Shown piece after piece: positions 11,717-24,067 of a stretch of DNA of 64,000 bases. Below the pieces are notes generated by a model. It searched no databases, was not told the DNA's origin, and was given only the letters and a program-made list of their open reading frames with translations. Position 1 is the first letter of the stretch. Each line of letters starts with the position of its first letter. Source of the DNA: Desmodesmus armatus (taxonomy: Eukaryota > Chlorophyta > Chlorophyceae > Sphaeropleales > Scenedesmaceae); assembly GCA_007449985.2 (NCBI GenBank), contig VIIQ02000039.1:310001-374000 (forward strand), in the 5' to 3' direction. The translations under genes were made by a program, and so were the position numbers.

Positions 11717-12579
11717 AAGTGCGGCTCTTTATGCCCGTGCTACTCGTGCCACTGCAGTTGCTGAAGTCAGTGGACACACACAGCTACCACAGCAGTGGCG
11801 ACAGCAGTGACCACTTGCTGCTGCTGATTACAGATAAAGATCTAAGCAGCAGACGGTGCTCCATGCAGCTTAGATATAGCAAGCATTCCTACTTGACTTG
11901 TCCGTTGCGCTTGACTGTACGCCTTGCGTGGCTGAGGCACAGATCTACAGCAGAGATGTTCGGAGCAACAAGGCAGCTAAACTACGTTCAAAGATACGAT
12001 GCTGACGTACTAAAAACATGTTCAGAGTTGCGAAGCTACAAAGTTGGACGGTTGATGGAGCAGAATAGGGCTGGTGACTTCGTTCCCGCCTGTCACCTGG
12101 TCTGCAGTGGTCTGCATTGAACGCATTTCCCCATGCTGTGCAGGTGTCGGCCGAACACCGAACAAATATGTACAGTTGAGGATGGGATGTGGCCAGAGCT
12201 GAACAGTAGTTCAGCATGCATCACCTGCACCCCACCTGCCCCCAACTGCCTAGCTGCCGGCGGCGGGCGCGTTCGTAGTAAGTGGTCCGTCACTTGGGCC
12301 ACACAAGGAATTCCTGGGATGCAACCTTGCAAGTACCTCGCCTGATCGCTGCTGAAAGCCAATTGTTCAAGGTGCAATATATCCACCCACCACTCCAAGT
12401 CACGGCGACTGCCCCTGGTCAGGGTTGGCTAAACGCCTATGGACCCAACAATGTCACCAAGGTTTGAATGCTCTGCAGTTGTGCATCGCACCAACAGCTG
12501 GAAGCTGTCCCCAAAATCAACCTACAGCCTCTAATACGGCCGACCGTGCTTGTTGCTGCGCCCAGCAGGATGTACCCTC
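11717..12579. other. Gap between F1 and F2 (F1 upstream region, F2 3' flank)
   Basis: Both neighbours are on the minus strand. No exon or repeat could be supported. TTACA on plus at 11827-11831 (TGTAA on minus) could be a distal poly(A) signal for F2. Confidence 0.5.
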
Positions 12580-15500
12580 TCAACCCTTCTCTGCTGCCTT
12601 GAGCAGGCTCTCGTGCCACTTGGGGACAAGGCAAATGTGGTTCCTCATCGCCCACTGCAGCTCAGGGGTGGCCTCTACAAAGGTCACGACACGGCTGTGA
12701 TGCTGAAGCAAAAGGCCAGGAATAGGCAGCTTGAACTTCAGCACAGACAGCTTGATGCAGTTGGGTGGGCTCCCGGCCGGGCGCACAGGCTGCAGTAGTA
12801 TAGCCAGCTGCTGTAGCCAACCTTGCGTCAAGGTGCTGATGTGTCCTGCATAGGCCGCTGGCTGCATCCCCAACCTCTCCATGCCCCTCTTCGCAGGCTC
12901 TGCACAAAACATTACAGTGACTGTGTCAGTTATCTTGTATGCATTAAGCTGGCATATCTACAGCTGCAGCCTGGCGATAGCATGCAATATGGGTATCAAC
13001 AGCTTGTTGTGCAGGGTTCTGCTGTTGCAACAGCTCAAACTGTGGGCCAGCAGAACCAGCCCAAGTTGCTCACCTGCAGTCTGTCCTTCTCTCCCCTCGG
13101 CCCCAGGCCCTGCTGAAGCAGCTGCAGTAGGCTGTACAGCTGTGGCAGCTGGGGCGACGGCTGCTGCTGCCTCCAGCAAACGCTGCTGAGGACGCAGGTA
13201 CTCCGGCCAGTCACTGCTGCTGCTGCCAGGGTCCTGCTGCTGCAGGCTTTCCTTCGCTGCTTGCTGCTGCTGCCTCTGCTGGTGTGCTGCCATCAGCAGC
13301 CTTGCATGGTGCTCAGGCATCAGGAAAGAGCCAAAGTCGCCGCCCTGAATCAACTGCAGCTCACACCGTTCTTTGACAAACTTGCAGGCTGATTCGTAGT
13401 GCCTCAGCAACAGCGGCGGAATCGGCAGCCTGTCCTGCAGCCACTCGAAGGTCACACCGTAAGGGGGTCGCCCAGGCTTGCATGGAGGGCCTGAAGCCTC
13501 TGTGACCTTCAACGCCAGCTGCTGCAGGTACTGCTGGGCCATTGCCTCGACATACTGAGACCACGGGTCTGGAGGGTCAAAAAAGCGGCTGGCCTGCACA
13601 GGTGGTTCCGGGGGCTTCCACGGCCTATACTTTCTGTAAGCAATGCTCTTTACGGTCCTGCCTACAGGGCTGCTTTGGCTGCGGCTGCGGGTGGGCTCAG
13701 AGGGCCTGCGCTCACCATCCACAACATCACTGCTGCTGCGGCTGTGATTCCTGCTGATACTGCAACTACAGCTCCTGCTGCGGCTCCGGCTACGCCTGCG
13801 GCTGGGGATGGAGCTAGCACTGCGGCTGCGAGTGTGACCTGAGCTGCAGCTGCGGCTGTCATTGGAGCTGTAGCTCTGGCTTGTGCTCGGACTAGGGCTG
13901 CGGCTAACGCTCCAGCTCGACCTGCTGGGATCTCCTTGAGGGATGCTATGGGTGCCGCTGCTGTACCCTCGCGAGGTGCTGCTAGTGTGTGCGTCACCTG
14001 AGAGCAGCTGCTCTCTGCAGGAGCCATGCACGGGCTGCTGGCTCACACCAGGCCTGTGCTGGCCGCCCGTGTTGTTACTGCTGCAAGGCTCCTGTGCTGA
14101 GTGGCTGCCCTCAGGGATGCCTGAATCATCAATTATGTGCTGTGACGCTGTGTTTGGGTGGGGCTGCTCAGTGCTGATGGTGCTGGGAAAAGGTTGTGCT
14201 GGGGCAGCCACATCCGATGAACTGAGTTGCTGGGCCACAGGTGCAGGAGGACACTGGGCAACAGGCTGCTGTGGTTCATCACCAGGAGGCTCCTGCAGGG
14301 GTCCTGCATCACTGCTAGTAGTGATTGGCAACCAAGGCACCAGGTCTGTCACTGGCTGCGGCTGCTGGCCTGCAAGCCGCTGCTGCACGTAATGCTGCCA
14401 TGCTGCAGCAGCATCCTGCAGCAGCTGCGTAAGCTCGGCTGCACTTAGCAGCTGCCAGGGCTGGCCAGGGGACTCTGGCCACACTGAAGGGTTCAGCTCA
14501 ACATACTGCAGGACCTGCAGGAAAGCAGTACAATTGCCACAATGCGCATACAAGCTTTGAAACGCGTGTTGGTAGCAGTGACCCGCTGTCCATTTGAACA
14601 GCTTCAAAACCAGAAGCAGTCAGCAAACCCACTGTCCTCCAAATCACCGGTTTCAGCAAATCCGCTGACTCAGCTGAGTCAGATGGTGGCTCCTGCAGCA
14701 AGTATGTCCCACTGCCGCAGACACACACCCAGCGCTGTGCTGACAAAGACAGCATACGGTGTGCTGTCTTTGTTATCAACAACTGTTTGCTGAGCAAACA
14801 TTATTGCATTATATGCACACTGGCCTCTGCCTGCATGTACCCACCTGCTCGGCAACCCAGTCATCAGGCGGCAGCTGCATCAGCACACTGCGGGCCGACT
14901 GCAGACCTGCAGAACGTGCCTGGCTGATAGTGGCAGGGTCACAGCTGGACGCAGCCAGCTCACAAAGCTCCTGCAGGGCACATGTGTACACCGTGTCATG
15001 TTGGTCGACCCAGTGTTATGAAAACCAGACTGCACAGCATCGAGTGACTGACTGTGGCCGACAGTCGGCCGTAATCACAGCAGCTGTACACTGCAGTGCT
15101 GCAACTGCAGCATGTGCATGAAGGTCTCACTCATATGCAGGGTCGCACACCCATCATCACCACATGATGAAACAATCACTAATGAATTTCACTGAGTGCC
15201 TTGAAACAGTACGGCCAGCCAGTGGGTTGGGCTGATTGTGAGCTGGCGCTTCAAGCACCAGCTCGCACCTGCTCAAATGCCTTGACAGCTTCCTCCAGGT
15301 CACAAGCCACCCTCAGCCGCCAGGCCATGTGAGCCACATCAAACACACGCAGCTGGCGCAGCTGCCGGCGCCGCTGCAGGTCCGCCACCTCACAGCATAG
15401 GTACTGCGGCAGGCAGCAACAGGCACACCATGTATTCCTTTCGAGATCATGCAGGCAGCTTCCGGTTGCCAGGATGGCCATGCAACAAGGGCTTGGTGCA

Positions 15501-16465
15501 TGCCTTGCGCACCAGTGGTGGCCAATCATCTGGCCTCCCTGCACCATGTTGTGCTGTATCGTTTAATTGCGCCCTATGTGTCAGCTCGACGCATGTCAGA
15601 ACACATGGGCCGCCGTCAGCACACCCAGGCTCACCTCATGGTCTTGGATCTCAGCCAGCAGCCGCGCTCCCACTGCTCCTGCACGCACCCTGTCACCCCC
15701 CACCAGCACCACCGTCGCGTCTGCAGGGTCAACGCCGGGCGCCACCTCCACAGCTGACACCTGACGCAGCCGCCAGGGGATGGCAGCGCAGGCTGCAACA
15801 ACAAAGGTGCTGCTGTCACTGGGGCTGTAGCCGCAGGCTGCCTGCAGGACCTTGGACATGGGCTGTTGGGGGCTGGCAGGGACCAGCACAAACATGCCAT
15901 TCAGGAGTGGCAGCTGCATGTTGAGGTTGGTGCTGACCCAAGACTGCATGGCCACAAAGTGCAGCAGGTCGCTCCTGGGGAGGTGCACTGGGTTGATGTT
16001 GGTGGGAGTGGGCAGCAGGGGCTCCTGCACAACAGGGACAGCAAGCAAATTCGTTATGCACCTCGTATCACAGTGCCATGCAACCATTGCATAGGCTATG
16101 CACCACTGATGCAGGCTGCTGCTGCTGGGATAACATGCCGGGAGCATCCCAAGTTCCTTGCTGTTACCAACATGCAAGTGCTTGTTGCTGACAGGCTGCA
16201 CACTGCTAGGGCTGGGGTGCCGCACAGAGTCCTGAAAACTCACCAAGGCATAGCGCTGCTTGACCAGGGCAGCATCCAAGGGAGATAGTGCCTTTGACAA
16301 ACCTGATCCATCAGCAGCAACGGCAGCAGCTGCAGCTGCTGCCAGCACGCCTGTCGCTGATATGGCTGCTGGCGGTGCTGCGGCTGCTGTTGCAGGCGCT
16401 GCCCCTAGGACGTGCGGTGTTGTGTTGTGGTCAAAGTGGGGCACCAGGACTGCTTCTGGCTGCAT
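12580..16465 (-). CDS. F2: RS-domain protein of the clustered family (about 859 aa)
   Basis: Unrecognised family. Exons: 16465-16244, 16024-15635, 15403-15269, 14970-14845, 14514-13074 and 12845-12580. The first four introns are phase 0 and the last is phase 1 (donor GTGAGC at 13073, acceptor after TATGCAG). Exon 1 is Ala-rich and ends SPLDAALVKQRYAL. Block A (residues 75-204) has EPLLPTPTN, IPWRLRQV and DPADATVVLVGG. Block B (205-249) has YLCCEVA ... AWRL. Block C (250-291) ends LPPDDWVAEQ. Exon 5 opens with LQYVELNP and AAAAWQHYVQ, then Ser/Gln-rich and RS sequence (about 430-540). A helical module lies at about residues 613-700 (YLQQLALK, LPIPPLLL, LLMAA), and a second copy is split into its own exon (772-859: WLQQLAILL, LPIPGLLL, LLKAAEKG). 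F1 carries two such modules as well. The start ATG could be preceded by a further exon. Confidence 0.77.
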
Positions 16466-17818
16466 CTGGTGGTGTGGTGAAACGAACTGGTGCTGTGCTG
16501 TGCGAGACTGATGACGTCGCTGGCTGCTGGGTCCTTCCTGTCACAGACAGTGCGCTGGTGTTGCTGACGTCATTGCTGCTGCACACCGTCTCATCGAGCA
16601 GCAGGTTTGATGCTGATCCAAGGGCATACAGGGCTTTTCAGTCACTGTGGCTAAAATTGTGGCCTCCTGTTGATGTTTGAAGGCAGCATAGCCACCTGCC
16701 ACATGACTGAGCGGACTGCGGCAGTTGCACAGCACCAGCAAGGTGAAGTCGTGTCCCAACAGCAGTGCTTGGCCTGCAAGTCTGCAAGAGACCGCCTGAA
16801 CGTTTGATTTCCTGTTGAAGTGCCTGCAGTGCACCACCCTGTTGCTGTGTACAGAAAGTGATTTGAACTTATCGGATTGCGCGCCAGTGTTGCGGCAGGT
16901 CGTGCAACTATGCATGGCATAGGTTACTACACGCAACACATCAGTTGGATCCATTCTGCAATTGGGGATGCGGCTCAACCCTGAAACGGGGTCCAAGGTT
17001 GACGGTGACGGTTGCAGATCGATCACAATCGCCAAGGCCATCACCATCTGCTCAGACAACTGAACCTGACGATCACATGTAGGACCGCATGCAGAAATTT
17101 CAGAGCGCATTGAATTTCACCCTACATGGTGTACACCTGTTGATCAATTGACACTGAAAAACTCTCAGGGACCGCCGATCTGACGGGCAGACAGCTGCTG
17201 CCCTCTTCAGCCTGCAGTAGGGCCCCCTTCCTTCAACACTCCACACTCAGGCCACAGCCACACTGTCAAAAATAAGTGTGCCCCTCCTGGTCACCCACAC
17301 AGTCCCTGCCAGCGGACACATCGTTCCAACAAGTCAGCACTCACATGCTGCTGAGTTGATTGCATCACAGCAACCCTGTTGAGGGTGGGGTATGGTTACC
17401 AGGAAAACGTCTCCGGCACAACAATGGCATTGCCGGCTCAGCAGCAGCACAGACAGGACGAGGTGACTGCTGCAGCGCCCCTCACAGAATGACCCCAGTG
17501 CTGAGCACTCAAGGCTACTGGTTCCCTTTCCCAACCACCAACACAACTGTGCAGCACTTGCACATTGCCAGCAAACCTACCACACCTCAGGGTGCCATAG
17601 GGCCCCTGGCAATGGAATATGCGACAAGCAGAAATCACACAGCCTGCAACATGCGGTCCCATGATTGTGATTACTGGCTCCCCGTTGTGCACGCTGCTGG
17701 CTTAACTGCAGCGCTGCAGCTGCACCTGTTGCAAGGGACTGTGAGGGCCTCGGGATCGCCCAGGGAGGTGGTGTCATGCCCGCGGGGATGTTACTGGGGA
17801 GGCACGGTGCCTGCTCAC
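16466..17818. other. Unassigned gap upstream of F2
   Basis: A 189-codon minus-strand frame (17110-16541) shows no family block, no repeated motif and no clear codon bias, so it is not called. A plus-strand frame at 17360-17950 overlaps the possible coiled-coil exon on the other strand. Nothing else could be supported. Confidence 0.4.
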
Positions 17819-18130
17819 CAGGCTGCTGCTGGCTTGCTTGAGCCCGCTGCTCCTGTTGCTCCAGGTATGTTTGCAGCTGCAGCTGCTGCCAGTGCAGCAG
17901 CTTCCGTTGCTGACGTTCTAGCATCTTCTGCTTCTCCTTCACCGCTTTGAGCTGCGCTTCTGCCTCCTGTACTGCCTGCAGAGCTGCCTGCACCGCTTCG
18001 CTGTCGTCCTGGACTGGCTCAGCGTTCTTATTGGTGCGTTCACGCTTGATTTTTGGCCCTGTCCCGCAGAGCTGCCCGGGGCGGGTGGCATCATCAGGGG
18101 CGGCAGCGTGAGCTGCTTTAGGCTTGCCAA
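17819..18130 (-). CDS. Possible single exon of an unidentified coiled-coil protein
   Basis: The minus-strand frame is open from just after a TAG at 18131-18133, down to a GTGAGC donor (plus GCTCAC at 17813-17818). It reads KPKAAHAAAPDDATRPG, then GPKIKRERTNKNAEPVQDD, then a heptad-like charged stretch (EAEAQLKAVKEKQKMLERQQ) and QTYLEQQEQ. The mix of charged and hydrophobic residues looks more like real protein than the surrounding frames. The TAG could itself be the 3' splice site. No partner exons were found, and no family block is present, so it may be a relic or part of a separate gene. I do not recognise the protein. Confidence 0.35.
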
Positions 18131-19255
<1,125 letters not shown>

Positions 19256-19866
19256 GAATGAATGAAGGTGTTACACGGGTTTCTCAAGCAACTACGTTGC
19301 AACTGAACCCAGCCACAGATGGACACAACCAGTACGGAAGGGGCCGTTCGGACAAACCCCACCATCAAAAGCTTGTCACGCACACTCAGTGTGCTTCCAG
19401 ATTGCGAAAACAGAGATATAATACACTGGAAGGACTGAATGGCGCCAACGGCACTGCTTCTCGCACCTGCAGGGTTGCGACAAGAAAGGGCGGACGGAAC
19501 AGAAAACAGCGAACACACAGCTGCGAGCCACAAAACACTCCCACATGTTGCAGTGGGCGCACGTGGGGGCAACGTCACCGACACCACCAAGTCGCTGCAC
19601 TGTTCACAAGCCAGCAGGATAGAAGTCACACAGCAGCCAGCAACTCACATGTCACCACATGCAGAAGCTCAATGCCTAACTACCCGCAAACCGTTGCCTC
19701 CTGACAGCACCACATGCCATGCAATGAAAGGCTGCTGTGTGAGCACAAGCCCCTGTGCCCGCTTAGGGATGATTGCAGAAACCGCAAAGTCAGCCAAGAC
19801 GCGCCAAAACTCCCCAACAGCAGCAATGCGCTCTACCGTCAGCAGAGGCAACGCAGGACCTTCTGC
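19256..19866 (-). mobile_element. LINE copy A, 5'-truncated, flanked by a 12-bp target duplication
   Basis: On the minus strand this fragment ends with GTGTAACACCTTCATTCATTC. It is flanked by AAAAAGGCGCCC at 19244-19255 and again at 19867-19878, a clean target-site duplication. It covers the end of the LINE ORF (IIPKRAQGL ... GGNGLRVVRH, about 19669-19851) and the 3' untranslated region. It is about 95 percent or more identical by eye to copies B and C. Confidence 0.85.
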
Positions 19867-19878
19867 AAAAAGGCGCCC

Positions 19879-20288
19879 ATGAAGAAGAAGTGTTACACCG
19901 TGATCAAGCAGCTACGCTGCAAACGGACGGCAGGAACGAAGGGGTGCAGCGGAAGGACAAGGGACGACAATCCAACGAACCCCACTTCCAAAGGTTCGAC
20001 AAAACGCACGCTCAGCGTGCCCTCAAAGCTAACGACCGAAGGGGAAGAGGGACGACAGAGCAGACGCGGACAGCGGCTTGTGCGATCCAGGCAAGGCTGC
20101 GGAAACGAACGAAAAGACGCATCATGAGCACACGCCACATTTGCAGTGGCCGTGCAAAGCACCCTCACCAAAAACCACGCCAGCTTGTACAGCTGACGCA
20201 CAAACACTACGCATGCAGGCATCAACTGGCAATCAGGCAGGCACAGATGCACATGAAGCTAAGAAGTCAGTCATCAGCAGGTGCTGCA
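19879..20288 (-). mobile_element. Second LINE-type 3' fragment with a (TTC)n tail
   Basis: On the minus strand it ends GTTTGCAGCGTAGCTGCTTGATC then CGGTGTAACAC and TTCTTCTTC. It belongs to a group related to but distinct from copies A-C, sharing only the 3'-end signature. The 5' boundary is uncertain and lies near the first of the short LINE ends at 20289. Frames in it look decayed. Confidence 0.6.
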
Positions 20289-20379
20289 GCACGGTGCCCG
20301 AATGAAGGTGTTACACGGGTTAGCACGGTGCCCGAACTGAATGAAGGTGTTACACGGGTTTCACAGCACGGTGCCTGAA
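20289..20379 (-). repeat. Two very short LINE 3' ends in tandem
   Basis: The minus-strand LINE tail (AACCCGTGTAACACCTTCATTC) occurs at about 20289-20321 and 20322-20361, each copy only 25-40 bp long. Each is separated by the same AGCACGGTGCCYGA spacer that also borders copies B and C. This suggests repeated insertion at one short target, or slippage between tails. Confidence 0.7.
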
Positions 20380-21083
20380 ATGAAGGTGTTACACGGGTTT
20401 CTCAAGCAACTACGTTGCAACTGAACCCAGCCACGGATGGACACAACCAGCACGGAAGGGGGCCGTTCGGACAAACCCCACCATCAAAAGCTTGTCACGC
20501 ACACTCAGTGTGCTTCCAGATTGCGAACACAGAGATATAATACACTGGAAGGACTGAATGGCGCCAACGGCACTGCTTCTCGCACCTGCAGGGTTGCGAC
20601 AAGAAAGGGCGGACGGAACAGAAAACAGCGAACACACAGCTGCGAGCCACAAAACACTCCCACATGTTGCAGTGGGCGCACGTGGGGGCAACTTCACCGA
20701 CACCACCAGTCGCTGCACAAGCCAGCAGGATAGAAGTCACACAGCAGCCAGCAACTCACATGTCACCACATGCAGAAGCTCAATGCCTAACTACCCGCAA
20801 ACCGTTGCCTCCTGACAGCACCACATGCCATGCAATGAAAGGCTGCTGTGTGAGCGCAAGCCCCTGCGCCCGCTTAGGGATGATTGCAGAAACCGCAAAG
20901 TCAGCCAAGACGCGCCAAAACTCCCCAACAGCAGCACGCCCTGCAATGCGCTCTACCGTTAGCAGAGGCAACGCAGGACCTTCTGCTGCCACAGCCCACG
21001 CCACTCTGCGGCCGAAGTCAACAGCACCGATGCCAGCCAGACCCACCATGTCCCACACAATATGATGCAACCGGGGATGAGGA
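20380..21083 (-). mobile_element. LINE copy B, 5'-truncated
   Basis: About 700 bp, nearly identical to copies A and C. On the minus strand it begins within the C-terminal ORF region and ends in the GTGTAACACCTTCATT tail. Both ends meet the short spacer AGCACGGTGCC, consistent with a target duplication shared along this LINE array. Confidence 0.8.
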
Positions 21084-21096
21084 CAGCACGGTGCCC

Positions 21097-22900
21097 GAAT
21101 GAATGAATGAAGGTGTTACACGGGTTTCTCAAGCAACTACGTTGCAACTGAACCCAGCCACGGATGGACACAACCAGCACGGAAAGGGGCCGTTCGGACA
21201 AACCCCACCATCAAAAGCTTGTCACGCACACTCAGTGTGCTTCCAGATTGCGAACACAGAGATATAATACACTGGAAGGACTGAATGGCGCCAACGGCAC
21301 TGCTTCTCGCACCTGCAGGGTTGCGACAAGAAAGGGCGGACGGAACAGAAAACAGCGAACACACAGCTGCGAGCCACAAAACACTCCCACATGTTGCAGT
21401 GGGCGCACGTGGGGGCAACTTCACCGACACCACCAGTCGCTGCACTGTTCACAAGCCAGCAGGATAGAAGTCACACAGCAGCCAGCAACTCACATGTCAC
21501 CACATGCAGAAGCTCAATGCCTAACTACCCGCAAACCGTTGCCTCCTGACAGCACCACATGCCATGCAATGAAAGGCTGTTGTGTGAGCGCAAGCCCCTG
21601 CGCCCGCTTAGGGATGATTGCAGAAACCGCAAAGTCAGCCAAGACGCGCCAAAACTCCCCAACAGCAGCACGCCCTGCAATGCGCTCTACCGTCAGCAGA
21701 GGCAACGCAGGACCTTCTGCTGCCACAGCCCACGCCACTCTGCGGCCGAAGTCAACAGCACCGATGCCAGCCAGACACACCATGTCCCACACAATATGAT
21801 GCAACCGGGGATGAGGTTTCACCCCCATCCACAAAGCTGCACACTGCAGGCCGCGGTCAGCAGCCAACCAAGGGGGGGCGTCGCCCACCCGGTGAGCTCG
21901 CAACTGCCCCTCAATCTCCGCCCGCACCGCCCCTGCAACAGGACACTCCCAACAATGGTGCTGTACACCGGGCTCAGCAGCCCCACATGCTACACAAGAG
22001 GTGCCTGTGTGCATGCGCTGGGCCGTAGGGAACGCGTCGAGGGTGAGCCGCCATGCAGCCTCCTTGTGCTCATTAGGCACACGCAGCTTCCACCACCGCC
22101 GAAGCACCCGAGTGACCTCGGGCAATTGGCCCACAATTGGCTGCAGCATATCAACAGACAACACCCTCTGACGGAAGGCAGCATGCCTGTCAGCAATGGC
22201 TGATAGCGCATCCAAGGATTGACACTGGGTAGCTAGCGACACAGTGAGGGCCTCAAGCTTCACCACATCCCCATTGCGAGTATGCCAGCCCAGATCAGCA
22301 CACACCCTGTCCCTAGCTGCGGTAAGCTGAGCCTCCGAAACGGCCGGCAGCCGCCCGGATGGCCTACCCCGCAGCACTGCACGTGCCGAAGAAGAAGAAG
22401 AAGAAGAAGAAGGGGTTACAGGGCGACACACGCAGCTACGCTGCAACGACACCCAGCATCAGAAGGGAACCAAAGTCCTTTGCAGGACCTACAAGGACGG
22501 GAACAGACAGCACGGAAAGGAGAGAACCCGCCACCATAGATGTCTGCAGAGGAGACTGTCTGAAAGGAGGGGACCACAGGCAAGGCTACAACCCCACAAA
22601 GCCAGCCACACAGACAAGAGGGCTTCCACCAGTACCAAGCCGGACACACACCCCCATGCCCCCGGGGCGACCACTTCGAACACAATGTGGAAGAAAGGCT
22701 CCAGCTGTGCTGCGATACACACCCCCAAGACAGGTGCCCGGGGTGTCAGAGCGACACCTTTGTATACCGGGCTGCCCCAAGTCAGCGCGCCCAAGCACCT
22801 GCACCGTTCACAGGCCAGCAACACTGCCCCCTACAACCAGGCCCAAGGCCACTGCATGGCCCTTGCCTGTGTTCTGCTGCCACTGCTGCACTGCACGTGC
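21097..22900 (-). mobile_element. LINE copy C, longest, with the C-terminal part of a reverse-transcriptase ORF
   Basis: The minus-strand frame 22386-21514 encodes about 290 residues that end in the same sequence as copies A and B. It contains RRWWKLRVPNEHKEAAWRLT, then a zinc-binding cluster CVAC(x8)HHCWEC (C-x2-C-x8-H-x4-C). This is the layout found after the reverse-transcriptase domain of plant and algal LINEs (zf-RVT type). The catalytic RT and endonuclease regions are absent, so it is 5'-truncated. The 3' region runs to a (CATT)n tail at 21097-21111. Its 5' flank is interrupted by the (TTC)n element at 22388-22888. The upstream serine run seen in the longer frame (to 22452) is only the TTC tail of that insert. 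Confidence 0.8.
22388..22888 (-). mobile_element. (TTC)n-tailed LINE-type fragment with 14-bp target duplication
   Basis: GCACTGCACGTGCC occurs at 22374-22387 and again at 22889-22902, flanking this 500-bp segment exactly. The minus strand ends CGTAGCTGCGTGTGTCGCCCTGTAACCCC, then TTC repeats. Frames inside are open in pieces and show faint similarity to the zinc-cluster part of copy C, so a decayed LINE 3' end is likely. Confidence 0.8.
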
Positions 22901-23131
22901 CCCAAAACCCACGCACGCGAAAGATCACCGAAAAGTGCGTTTGTGCGTTCATAAACAAACATTTGTCGAGCGGCAGCACAAGCGCGCTAATAGTATAGTG
23001 GTTAGTACATAACCCTTCCAAGGTTAAAGGCGGGGTTCGATTCCCGTTAGCGCACACCTTGTTGTTGCTGCTGCTGGCAGCTGTTTTGGGACCTGAGGGA
23101 GGCTGCAACCACAGCAGCCAGCAGCAGCAGC
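22901..23131 (+). repeat. Left inner arm of the palindrome (contains a tRNA-Gly copy)
   Basis: Reverse complement of 23830-24058. The arm starts CCCCAAAACCCACGCACGCG and ends in the GGGAGGCTGCAACCACAGCAG segment. The arms differ by at least one base, a C missing from the tRNA T stem in this arm. Confidence 0.9.
22984..23054 (+). pseudogene. tRNA-Gly(UCC) copy with a one-base deletion in the T stem
   Basis: The acceptor stem GCGCTAA/TTAGCGC, the D arm with TAGTGG, and the anticodon arm TAACC-CTTCCAA-GGTTA (anticodon TCC) are intact. The T arm reads CGGGG-TTCGATT-CCCG, one C short of the inverted copy at 23903-23974. The T stem can then pair only with a shortened loop. The gene is 71 nt against 72. 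It may be non-functional, or still transcribed because the A and B boxes remain. Confidence 0.7.
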
Positions 23132-23829
23132 AGCAGCAGGTGCACAGCTTCAGCTGTGCACCTGCTGTAGCTACTGTGCCGTCAACAATTCAGGGCCATT
23201 GACAAGCAAACCCGGCAATGACAGCAGGTGCAGCAACAGAGCAGAGTAACAGCAGCAGCAGCTGCAGGGCTTGGTGCAGCTACGGTACCAGCAACAATCA
23301 GCAACAATAGCAGTGCGAAGGGTGTTGCCGCACAACCATGCTGCAATTCCAGCAGTAGCTGGGCTGCAGCCCCCACACCGGCAGCAGGAGGATGCGAGGA
23401 GCAACACAACAACTGCTTTCAGACTGCCTTGTAACATCCTTCTGCTCCTTCCTGCAGCCGCAAGAACTCCCACATCAGTTTTTCTTTCGCGACCTGGAAG
23501 CACACTGGGTGTGCGTGACAAGCTTGTGAGGGTGGGTTTTGTCTGCACGGCCCCTTCCGTGCTGGTGGCGTTCCTCTGTTGCTGGGTCCAGATGCAGCGT
23601 AGCTGCTTGCGTAGCCCGTGTCACACCCTCTTCCTTCATCCCCCCACAGCTGCATGCCTAGCAGGTACATGGATGGGTTGGCTCCAGCACTGATTCTTGT
23701 TGGCGGCACAGCTCCGGTAGCTACATCAAGCTGTGCACCTGCTGCTGCACCTGCTGCTGCACCTGCTGCTGCTGCTGCTGGCTGCTGTGGTTGCAGCCTC
23801 CCTCAGGTCCCTGCTGCTGCTGCTGGCTG
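23132..23829. other. Palindrome centre: CAG/CTG-rich spacer with a LINE 3' remnant
   Basis: The spacer is rich in CAGCAG on the left and CTGCTG on the right, with a short extra copy of GCCTCCCTCAGGTCCC near 23800. A plus-strand LINE 3' end lies at about 23505-23640. No gene is supported; Ala- and Gln-rich frames follow the repeats. Confidence 0.6.
23505..23640 (+). mobile_element. LINE 3'-end fragment (plus strand)
   Basis: CACACTGGGTGTGCGTGACA, then GGTGGGTTTTGTC and GCACGGCCCCTTCCGTGCTG, then a diverged GCAGCGTAGCTGCTTGCG and GTGTCACACC. It aligns by eye with the 3' untranslated region of copies A-C but is in the opposite orientation and clearly older. The TGTAA signal is changed to TGTCA. 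Confidence 0.65.
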
Positions 23830-24058
23830 CTGCTGCTGGCTGCTGTGGTTGCAGCCTCCCTCAGGTCCCAAAACAGCTGCCAGCAGCAGCAACAACAAGG
23901 TGTGCGCTAACGGGGAATCGAACCCCGCCTTTAACCTTGGAAGGGTTATGTACTAACCACTATACTATTAGCGCGCTTGTGCTGCTGCTCGACAAATGTT
24001 TGTTTATGAACGCACAAACGCACTTTTCGGTGATCTTTCGCGTGCGTGGGTTTTGGGG
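23830..24058 (-). repeat. Right inner arm of the palindrome
   Basis: Reverse complement of 22901-23131, carrying the intact tRNA-Gly(UCC). It continues on its outer side directly into the GGGCGCCTTTTT target site used by the LINE insertions. Confidence 0.9.
23903..23974 (-). tRNA. tRNA-Gly (anticodon UCC)
   Basis: On the minus strand the 72-nt sequence folds into a full cloverleaf. The acceptor stem GCGCTAA pairs with TTAGCGC, followed by the discriminator base A. The D stem is GTAT/GTAC with a TAGTGGTTA-type A box. The anticodon stem TAACC/GGTTA encloses CTTCCAA (anticodon TCC, reading GGA). The T stem CGGGG/CCCCG encloses TTCGATT, with B box GGTTCGATTCC. CCA is not encoded, as expected in a nuclear gene. 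No intron is seen. A copy with one deleted base lies inverted at 22984-23054. Confidence 0.88.
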
Positions 24059-24067
24059 CGCCTTTTT

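Noticed and set aside
16541..17110. 189-codon minus-strand ORF upstream of F2
   Set aside because: No family block, no repeat or domain motif, and no splice link into F2 exon 1.
19256..22900. Complete autonomous LINE
   Set aside because: Only the C-terminal zinc-cluster part of the ORF and the 3' region are present; RT and endonuclease motifs are absent from all copies.
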